Shown one piece after another: positions 55,810 through 64,000 of a stretch of 64,000 bases of DNA. Source of the stretch: Puccinellia tenuiflora (lineage: Eukaryota; Streptophyta; Magnoliopsida; Poales; Poaceae); NCBI GenBank assembly GCA_012064385.1, contig QRDG01001527.1, positions 439,908 to 503,907 of the forward strand, read 5' to 3'. Position numbers and translations under genes: made by a program. Positions within the stretch are counted from its first letter, which is position 1, and the number at the start of each line of letters is the position of its first letter. A model generated the notes under the pieces. It saw only the letters and a list, made by a program, of their open reading frames with translations, made no database searches and was not told the origin of the DNA.

Positions 55810-57738
55810 TGAAAGAACAAACGATGTCCCGGATGTCGCCTAGAGGGGGGGGGGGGGGGGTGAATAGGCGATTAAAACTTTTTCTATTTAGGGGCTTGAT
55901 AATTGCGGAATAAAACTATGTGTTTAAATTAACAAGCCAACAACCTAAAATTCTAGGTTTACCTAAAGTGCACCAACAACTTATGCTACGCAATATAACG
56001 ACAAGATGATAGCAAGATATGAACTTCAAGCACGAAGGCTATCACAATGTAAATTGCATAAGTAAAAGCTCGGGTATAGAAATAACCGAGGCACGCGGAG
56101 ACGAGGATGTATTCCCGAGTTCCTCCTTGTTAAGGGAGTACGTCTCGTTGGAGGGGTGTGAGCTCGCCACAAGAGGCCTACTCAAGATGCCACAAAGGCC
56201 TCACCCTATTCTCCGATGAACCTCACCCAAGGGATTGGTTCACCTTCCACTATCGGAATCCTTCGAGGCGGATTCCGGAGCCCTTTACAACTTCTCTTGG
56301 GGCACTCAATTGGGGGCTCCCAAACTCGTGCCGAAGCTTCACAACTCGAAGTCTTCGCGGCACCTCCAAACCGTCTAGGGTACACAATGCACCCAAGAGG
56401 CACAAAGCTCTTGGGAACACAATGCACCCAAGAGTAACAAGCTTCTTAACGTCGATCTTCACGTATCACCGTAGGGAGAGCAACCCGATGTAACAAATGC
56501 AAGAGGCAAGAACACACAAAGTGGTCAAGTCCTTCACTCCCAAATTCCAACCAAGCAACAAATGCTTTGGGGGGAATAAGAGAGGAAGAACAAAGGGGAT
56601 GAACACAAAGCAACCCCAAAATCTAGATCCACTAGGTTCCCCTCACTTAGAGGAGAATTTGATTGGTGGAATGGTAGATCTAGATCTCCTCTCTTGAATC
56701 CCTAAGTTTGGGCAAGAATCATCGGAGGGATTGAGAGGAATCAAGCTCACAAGGATGTGCAACAATGGAGGAGAGAGAGAGCAAAGGGTTCACAAAGATC
56801 CTACAAACCGTTGGGGAAGAAAGCACATTTAAATAGGTGCCCTGGGAAATCTGGCCGTTGGGCTCAGATTCCCGCAGGACCGGTAGTACCGGCCCAAGGG
56901 GCGGTACTACCGCCCTACGTAAGGCAGCCCCCCAACGGTACACAGACAGAAGAAAACAAACCCGCAGGGGCGGAAGTTCCGCTGGAAGCGCCGGTACTTC
57001 CGGTTTAGCGGTAGTACCGGTGTCACTTCCGGTGCAACTTCCGGAAAAGATACAGAAGCCCATTTTCGTAAGCGGCACTGGTTCCGGAAGTAGCCAACGG
57101 TAGTATCGCTGAGCACGCCGGTACTTCCGGTCACTGAAAAACAGCAAACTGAGAAACTTAGGTGAAAGAGGTCCCGGTACAAGGAACCGGAACTTCCGGA
57201 AAAAGGTCTGGTACTTCCGGTAAAGCGGTAGTACCGGAACAAGTTCCGGTGCCACTTCCGCTCGGTAACAGAACCGAAATTTCATAAGCGGAAGTGGACG
57301 CCGGAAGTTGCTCCGGAACAAACCAGCGGTAGTTCCGCAAAAGAGACCGGTAGTACCGGCTACTGGAAAAAAGCAGAACACCAGAAACTGAATAACTTTT
57401 GCGTGGAAACTCCGAATCGAGTGAATCCAATTTTGTTGGAAATAGGACGACAAGATCTTACACTACAAAAATATTGAAACAAGCAAGGGAGATTGTGCAA
57501 GGGTTGGAGAGGTGAAACCTTCCAAACGGATGAACCGACAAAATCTCCAAAACCGAAAATGCAATAGAAGACGCATATGAAAACCGTTTTCGGTGAACTT
57601 GGCCTTGTCATGACGAGCACGACAAGCACCAAGACCACACCACGATAAGAGACAAATAAGAACCAATAAAGATGATTGCATGGATGCAAAGGTTTGTGCT
57701 CTCTACGACGATACGATCACGATATTCGGTCGAGAGCC
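55810..57738 (-). repeat. Second SIRE/Maximus-type LTR, interrupted
   Basis: Starts TGAAAGAACAA and follows the 6298-8594 LTR to about its position 8130, then is cut by the Athila-type LTR at 57739. Its left flank is neither primer site nor purine tract, so it is a 3' LTR or solo LTR. A G-run is 16 bases long here (55845-55860) against 7 in the other LTR. Confidence 0.85.
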
Positions 57739-59313
57739 TGATACGTCTCCGATGTATCTATAATTTCTTATGATCCATGCTTGTTTTCATACTATTTGCT
57801 ACATGTTTTGTTTACATCTTATAGCATTTTTTTGTATTTTTGGAACTAACATATTAACAAGATGCCCCAGTGCCAGTTCCTGTTTTCTGCTGTTTTTCCG
57901 TTTCAGAAAAGTACTTAAGGAAATATTCTCGGAATTGGACGGGACAAAAACCCAGGATCTTATAATTTCGTCACGCACACGGAGTCCAAAGGGGAGCCGA
58001 AGACGCACCAGAGGGCGACCACACCCTAGGGTGGCGCGGCCCACCTGTCTGCCGTGCCACCAGGTGGTGTGGCCCCCTCGGGCCTCCACCGACGCCGCCC
58101 TTTCGCCTATATAATCCCCCGACGAGAAAACCCTAAGTACCCGATCAAAATTCCAGAAAAACATCCGTCGCCGCCGCCGTCGTCAACACTAGTTTGGGAG
58201 GGTTCTGAATCTCTCCTCGGCACCCTGCCGGAGAGGGGAATCATCGCCGGAGGGCTCTACACCACCATGCCCGCCTCCGGACAGATGTGTGAGTAGTTCA
58301 TCCTTGGACTACGGGTCCATGCAGTAGCTAGATGGTAGTCTTCTCCTCTTGTGCTATCATGTTTAGATCTTGTGAGCTGCCTACCATGATCAAGATCATC
58401 TTATTGTAATGCTACATGTTGTGTTTGCTGGGATCCGATGAATAGAGAAGTACCTTGTGATGTTGATTATTGATATTATCATGTCTATGTTATTTGTGAT
58501 CTTGCATGCTTTCCGGTACTTGTAATTGCCTTGATCAAGTAGTTGCTTGTATCTCCAAGAGGGAGTATTTATGCTAGATAGTGGGTTCGGTCCCTGTGTG
58601 CCTTGGCTTGAGTGACAAAAACATATAAGGACGGGGGAGTGCCATTGCTACTAGGGAGTAAACTTTATGCACAGTTCTTCATGCAATTGTCTGTTGCTTG
58701 CAACTTAATACTGGAGAGATTTTACGGTATGTTATCTCAAAGGTGGACTATTTAGGCATAGGTGTATGCTTGGAACAGCTATCTATGTATTTTGTCGTAA
58801 TGCCCAAAGCATCTCATATAGACATCATCATCCTCTGTATTATGCAATGTTCATGCATTGTCATGCATTCTCTATTCTAGCTGTAATTTGTTACCCAGCA
58901 TGTGTAGTATTTTATTTATGGAGAAGACACCACTAGTGAACTGTGGACCCCGGTCTATTCTTTTACATCTGCAATTAAATCAACTGCTCTACTGCTTTCA
59001 TTTACTGCAAACAAGCTTCCTTCCACACATACATTTAATCCTTTGTATTCAGCAAGGCCGGTGAGATTGACAATCTCACTGCTTCGTTGGGGCAAAGTAG
59101 TTTGATTATGTTGTGCAGGTTCCACTGTCTCCCCTGCAACAGCTCTTTTTCTGGCGCCATTGCAGTTGTGGACAACCTTCTGAAGCATTTCTCACTCCTA
59201 CTGGTTCGATAACCTTGGTTTCTAACTGAGGGAAAACTTGCTGCTGTGCTCCTCAAACCTTCCTCTTGGGGTGCCCAACGAAGCGTGATTGATTAACACC
59301 TCTCGCGCTATCA
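57739..59313 (+). repeat. 5' LTR of the plus-strand Athila-type element
   Basis: TGATACGTCTCC to CGCTATCA, 1575 bp, with TGATA/TATCA inverted ends. Its 3' half matches the older fragment at 17810-18575. Confidence 0.85.
58108..58114 (+). promoter_or_regulatory. LTR TATA box
   Basis: TATATAA in a GC-rich setting (TTTCGCCTATATAATCCCC), followed by AAAACCCTAAGTA, as in active plant LTR promoters. Confidence 0.6.
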
Positions 59314-59324
59314 AGCTCTTTTTC

Positions 59325-59342
59325 TAGCGCCGTTGCCGGGGA
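59325..59342 (+). other. Primer-binding site copy 1 (one mismatch)
   Basis: TAGCGCCGTTGCCGGGGA; the second base is A where tRNA-Asp pairing needs G. Eleven bases after the LTR. Confidence 0.8.
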
Positions 59343-59410
59343 GTTAAGAGTGCTTAGTAAGAAGCTTCTCGAAGTACCAAACTTCTCACTCCGCCGTCAA
59401 TAGCTCTTTC

Positions 59411-59428
59411 TGGCGCCGTTGCCGGGGA
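59411..59428 (+). other. Primer-binding site copy 2 (perfect)
   Basis: TGGCGCCGTTGCCGGGGA, an exact tRNA-Asp complement, 86 bases further in, again preceded by AGCTCTTTC and followed by GAAGCTTCT as in copy 1. Confidence 0.85.
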
Positions 59429-59647
59429 GTAGAGAAGCTTCTGCAAGGGGAGTCTCTCAGTTCCAATCTCTTTACTTTGTTTTAGTCTTGCTTATTATTA
59501 TTGCTTTGTCTTGTTTTGCTTTCTTATATCAAAAACACAAAAAAATTAGTGTAGAATTTATCTTGTTGCTTTCCTATATCAAAAACCCAAAAAAATTAGT
59601 TACTTGTTTAATCTTGTTCAATTCGGTTTACCTTGTTTTCCTCAAAA

Positions 59648-61750
59648 ATGAGTACTGCTGAACACACTAAGTTGTGTGACTTCACTAGTACTAATAATGA
59701 TGATTTCATATGTACTCCTATTGCTCCACCTGCTGCTAAGACAGATTTTTATGAGATCAAACCTGCTTTGTTAAATCTTGTTATGAAAGAGCAATTTTCT
59801 GGTGCTAGTACTGATGATGCTGCTGCTCACCTTAATAATTTTGTTGAACTTTGTGAGATGCAAAGGTATAAAGATATGGATGGAGATATTATAAAACTGA
59901 AATTGTTTCCTTTCTCTTTGAGAGGGAGAGCTAAAGAATGGTTGTTATCTTTGCCTAGAAATAGTATTGATTCATGGATTAAATGCAAAGATGCTTTCAA
60001 TGGAAAATATTATCCTCCTACTAAAATTATATCTTTGAGAAGTAGCATCATGAACTTTAAACAAATGGATAATGAACATGTTTCTCAAGCTTGGGAAAGA
60101 ATGAAATCTTTGATAAAGAATTGTCCCACCCATGGACTGACTGCTTGGATGATCATCCAAACCTTTTATGCAGGATTGAATTTTTCTTCAAGAAACCTAT
60201 TGGATTCAGCTGCTGGAGGAACCTTTATGTCCATCACTTTGGGTGCAGCAACAAAGCTTCTTGATGATATGATGGTAAACTACTCTGAATGGCACACTGA
60301 AAGGGCTCCACAAGGTAAGAAGGTAAATTCTGTTGAAGAAACCTCTTCCTTGAGTGAAAAGATTGATGTGATTATGTCTATGCTAGTTAATGGTAAATCT
60401 TTTGTTGATCCAAATAATGTTCCCTTAGCTTCTTTGGTTGCCCAAGAAGAGCATGTTGGTGTGAACTTCATTAAAAATAACAATTTCAACAACAATGCCT
60501 ATAGGAACAATTTTGGTAACAACAACTATAAGCCATATCCTCCTAATAACAATTATGGTTATGGTAACTCTTATGGTAATTCTTACAACAATAATAAGAG
60601 TGTTTCCTCTGATCTTGAAACCATGCTAAAAGAGTTTATCAACACACAAACCGCTTTTAACAAAACTGTTGAGGAAAAGTTGGGTAAAATCGATGTTCTT
60701 GCCTCTAAAGTTGAAAGCCTTGCTCTTGATGTAGATCTTTTAAAATTAAAAGTTATGCCTAACAATGATAAAGAGAGAAAGCCTTTTGCTAAAATCAATG
60801 CCATCCAAGTTAGAATTGATGATAATATTAGAATGTTGGCTGAACTACATGCTAGGTGGGAAAGAGAAAGAGAAGCCACTAAAAAGAACAATATGGTTAA
60901 AGTTTACACCATCACCACCACTAGTAATGTTCAGGTATCACATGATAACAATTCTATTAATGATAATGGTAAAGATATCAATGTTGGCAATGTTTCCACT
61001 TCTCATGAAAAACGCTTAAAACTGCCAAAAGATACCAAAACTGCTAGTGATATAGGAGCTGAAATTTTTCGAACTATGGGAGATCCTTCTTCCATTACTT
61101 TTGATGATAATGATTTTGATTTTGATAATTGTAATATCTCTGAAATCATAATGTTTTTGCAAAAGCTAGCTAAGATTCCTAATGCTAGTGGTATAAGATT
61201 GGCTTTTACAAAACATATTACCAATGCTCTCATCAAAATTAGGGAAGAAAAGTTAAAACTTAAAGCTTCTATCCCTAAGAAATTAGAAGATGGTTGGGAA
61301 CCCATCATTAAACTCAAAGTAAATGATTTTGATTGTAATGCTTTATGTGATCTTGGTGCAAGTGTTTCTATTATGCCTAAGAAATTCTATGATATGCTTA
61401 ACTTGCCACCATTGGAGAGCTGTTGTTTGAACACTCATCTTGCTGATAATTCTACAAAAACACCTTTGGGAAGGCTTGATGATATTCATGTTATGGTTAA
61501 TAATAACCTTGTTCCCATTGATTTTATTGTCTTGGATATTGAGTGCAAAGCTTCTTGTCCTATTATTTTGGGAAGACCTTTTCTTCGAACTATTGGTGCT
61601 GTTATTGATATGAAAGAGGGCAACATTAGATATCAATTCCCTCTTAATAAAGGTATGGAACACTTCCCTAGGAAGAGAATGAAGTCACCTTTTGACTCTA
61701 TTGTTAGAGCAAATTATCGTTTTGATGCTTCTTCTCTTGGAAATACTTGA
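59648..61750 (+). CDS. Athila-type gag-protease protein, 700 aa
   Basis: Structural and maturation protein of the element. ATG at 59648 (MSTAEHTKLC) is the first real start. The gag core spans about residues 56-185 (RGRAKEWLLSLPRNSIDSW, AWERMKSLIKNCPTHGL). An Asn/Tyr/Gly-rich stretch (about 280-320) sits where a zinc knuckle is often found, but no CX2CX4HX4C is present. A coiled-coil-like region follows (about 340-430). The aspartic protease is at about 560-670: ALCDLGASVSIM with Asp568, then CPIILGRPFLRT. A stop follows at 61748-61750, so pol is not fused. The frame has no lesions, suggesting a young, possibly expressed copy. It resembles the PR at 9957-10918. Confidence 0.88.
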   Translation: MSTAEHTKLCDFTSTNNDDFICTPIAPPAAKTDFYEIKPALLNLVMKEQFSGASTDDAAAHLNNFVELCEMQRYKDMDGDIIKLKLFPFSLRGRAKEWLLSLPRNSIDSWIKCKDAFNGKYYPPTKIISLRSSIMNFKQMDNEHVSQAWERMKSLIKNCPTHGLTAWMIIQTFYAGLNFSSRNLLDSAAGGTFMSITLGAATKLLDDMMVNYSEWHTERAPQGKKVNSVEETSSLSEKIDVIMSMLVNGKSFVDPNNVPLASLVAQEEHVGVNFIKNNNFNNNAYRNNFGNNNYKPYPPNNNYGYGNSYGNSYNNNKSVSSDLETMLKEFINTQTAFNKTVEEKLGKIDVLASKVESLALDVDLLKLKVMPNNDKERKPFAKINAIQVRIDDNIRMLAELHARWEREREATKKNNMVKVYTITTTSNVQVSHDNNSINDNGKDINVGNVSTSHEKRLKLPKDTKTASDIGAEIFRTMGDPSSITFDDNDFDFDNCNISEIIMFLQKLAKIPNASGIRLAFTKHITNALIKIREEKLKLKASIPKKLEDGWEPIIKLKVNDFDCNALCDLGASVSIMPKKFYDMLNLPPLESCCLNTHLADNSTKTPLGRLDDIHVMVNNNLVPIDFIVLDIECKASCPIILGRPFLRTIGAVIDMKEGNIRYQFPLNKGMEHFPRKRMKSPFDSIVRANYRFDASSLGNT

Positions 61751-64000
61751 TGTTCACTTTCTGCGCCTAGCTGAAAGGCGTTAAAGAAAAGCGCTTATGG
61801 GAGACAACCCATCATTTTATTTTCAGTATCTTTTCTTTTATTTGAGTCAAGAAGATTGTTTACTTCTGTAGCAACTTCTTTGTATCTTTATTTTCTTGCA
61901 ATGTTGTGCCAAGTAAGGTCTCTAGTAGAAAGTTTTTGCTATATTTTGATTTCTGCACAGGAAACAGATTTCTGTCTGTCACGGTTAAATTCGTCATTTA
62001 TTCCAGAAGCGACGAAATGCTTTGAGATTTTGTGTGCTGAATCTTCATATATGTATGAAACTTTTTCTAGTTCAATTATTTTCGATTTTAGCAACTCTAG
62101 TGCCTCGAAAAAATTTGTCTTTACAGACTGTTCAGATTTTGACAGATTCTGCCTTTTTTTGTGCATTGCTTCTTTTGCGATGTTTATTTGGATCTTTTTG
62201 ATTCTTTGAGCATCAGTGGCTGTAGCTAATGTTATAATGCATTAAGGTGTGCTTGTGTCACAGTAGAACTTGTGAATTTTTGGTTTATGCACTAACCCTC
62301 TAATGAGAATTACTTTGAGTTTGATGTGGTGAAAGTTTTCAAGTAAGCAAAAGGGACGATATGATGAGATCAAGAAGAGTGAAAAGCCTAAGCTTGGGGA
62401 TGCCCCGGTGGGTCATCCCCAGAAAATTGAAGAAGACTCAAGCATCTAAGCTTGGGGATGCCCAAGGCATCCCCTTCTTCATCGACAAAACTATCAGGTC
62501 ATCTCTAGTGATACTATATTTTTATTCCACTACATCTTATGCATTTTGCTTGGAGCGTCTGTTTTTATTTTGAGTGTGTGTTTTAGTTTGCTTAATAAGT
62601 TGGATCCTAGCATTCTTGTGTGGGAGAGAGACACGCTCCGCTTTTTCATATGAATACTCTTGTGCTTCGCTTATATTTGTTGAGTATTTTTAGCTACTGT
62701 CTGTTTTCTAGTAAGCTCTCACTTTTAGCATGTTATCCTGTTTAGAGCTGCTAGTTCTTTGTGTTAAGCTCTCTTTTGTTTCACTCTTATTTGTTAGAGA
62801 GTTGTTTTAGTTGCTTGGTTGATGTGTTAGATTGGAAAATGCTATGCTTGTGATAGTGGTATGAAATAGAGAAAAGCTGCATAGTCTTGTAGACCATTGT
62901 GTAGATAACTTGCTCCTCTTCAATTGTTTTGAGGTATTAAAATAACTAATGGTTAAAATTTGTTGGCTAATTTTGTTAAGAGCTGATTAGTGAAGATGTG
63001 TTAGTAGAGCGTGGAGCCGTACTTTTCTGAACTAAAAACAACTTAAGTCAATAGTGCTTTAGTGTCGTGATTTCCTCTTAGTTGAAAAGAAGTTTCTAAT
63101 GGTATAGTTACTGCAACGGTCGGGGAAGCCAACGGGGCACTTGTATCGCCGCCATGATCCCTCTCGGGGTGTCTCTAACCATTTGTAAAACTTTGATACT
63201 GTTAGTTGTTTGCAATATACGACATGCTATGTGAGTTTTTGGTTTTTGGCACTTTCACCTCCATATTTTGCTAGCCTCTTCGGTACTTTGCATTGCCCTT
63301 TTTCACATTGAGATTGGTGCATACTTCGCAAGTACATCCAACCCCGTGGGAGATCTTCATCTTGTTCTCCTACACATAAGCCAACTATCTTTCTCAAAAC
63401 AGCCACCATATCTACCTATCACAGCATTTTCATAGCTGTTCCGAGATACATTGCCATGCAACATCCATCATTTACATTACATGACTTTATGTCATTTTTA
63501 CTTCATTACCATATAGTATTGCTTGACCATTTGAGTTAGTGTGATGCGTGGTTTTCCACAAGTGTTACATCTTTTCCACACTACGCTCGGTCTTGCATAT
63601 CCACCATACACCATGTATTAGTCTTTGAGTTTTGAGTACACCAAAAAGTGTGATGATCATCTTGTAAAATAGAGTGTTGCCTCTACCTATGAGCTTATTG
63701 AAAAGAGTCCAAAGTGGCCAATCAAAAGAGTCCAAAAGAGACCAATGAGAGAAAATATAAAAGAGCCACAAAGGTCTCAAAAAGCAAAAAGCAAAAAAAG
63801 AGAAAAAGGAAAAAAAAGAATATAAAATGAGAGAGGGGGCAACACTACTATCCTTTTATTCCACACTTGTGCTAGTAGCACCTACATCATTGTAGTGAGT
63901 TTTCATGCTTCATTAGTATACCTATGTAGGTCCCAAACGTTATAGAACTTGGCTTGTATATTCCAACGATGAGCCTTCTCAAGTGAGCTCTAGGTCTTCA
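61751..64000 (+). other. Non-coding 3' internal domain of the Athila-type element
   Basis: Starts with GGCGTTAAAGAAAAGCGCTT, which can form a stem, then AT-rich DNA with a repeated AAGCTTGGGGATGCCC word (62390 and 62450). No pol domain; the 3' LTR is not reached. Confidence 0.65.

Larger units (their letters stand above)
57739..64000 (+). mobile_element. Athila-type Gypsy element, gag-protease only in view
   Basis: 5' LTR 57739-59313, two tRNA-Asp primer-binding sites, an intact 700-residue gag-protease frame, then 2.25 kb with no pol frame to the window edge. The last five bases before it (GAGCC) are the presumed target site in the Copia LTR; the partner copy lies outside the window. The RT, RNase H and integrase seen in the related element at 8595-11824 are missing from the expected place, so this is a non-autonomous form. 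Confidence 0.85.

Noticed and set aside
1..64000. Prokaryotic-type gene cluster, defence island or rRNA/tRNA genes
   Set aside because: Introns, LTRs, poly(A) tails and plant tRNA-primed elements show plant nuclear DNA; the only tRNA-like sequence is the SINE head.

Overview
This is plant nuclear DNA. It is built almost entirely of nested transposable elements around one apparently intact host gene. The element types (Athila-like LTRs opening TGATACGTC, a SIRE/Maximus-like Copia LTR carrying the GTCGCCTAGAGGGG motif, a Tat-like element, CACTA, PIF/Harbinger, L1-type LINE, a tRNA-derived SINE) and the intron structure point to a large-genome grass, most likely Triticeae (wheat, Aegilops or barley). 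That is inference from element style; no database was searched.

Layout. (1) 1-18575 is a stack of insertions: an old Athila-type LTR fragment (17810-18575) was hit by a CACTA element (ending 17809), which holds a 3.67-kb solo LTR (13514-17183, target duplication GCCAG) and a decayed minus-strand Athila-type gag-pol element (8595-13459); that in turn is interrupted by a gag-only SIRE/Maximus-type Copia element (1-8594). (2) 18576-28952 holds a zinc-finger exon remnant, two direct copies (A 20395-21606; B 26338-28379) of a block with a LINE fragment and a MITE-like sequence, a complete 3.85-kb Tat-like LTR element between them with identical CCTCC target duplications, an 806-bp poly(A) retroposon inside copy B, and a truncated SKU5-like multicopper-oxidase gene just after copy B. 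(3) 29638-36115 has a Tourist-type MITE, a PIF/Harbinger element with a transposase whose first catalytic Asp appears replaced by Asn, and a second PIF-type element carrying only the Myb-like ORF1. (4) 36134-43888 is a LINE preceded by a tRNA-derived SINE, the pair bounded by one 15-bp target duplication. (5) 44073-48267 is a 13-exon Rab3 GTPase-activating-protein catalytic-subunit gene whose exons join in phase to 657 codons. (6) 48388-55809 is mostly unassigned, with a CACTA end, a possible Helitron end and a minisatellite. (7) 55810-64000 is another SIRE-type LTR interrupted by a plus-strand Athila-type element with a duplicated primer-binding site and an intact gag-protease ORF but no polymerase within view.

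How the parts relate: the Rab3GAP gene is the only locus with good evidence of being a working host gene. Its 5' side is crowded by two TE insertions, the LINE ending about 185 bp before the start codon. Several elements look non-autonomous: SIRE-like with gag only, Tat-like with no ORF, PIF with one ORF each, and Athila-like with gag-PR. The window is therefore rich in elements that would depend on proteins made elsewhere.
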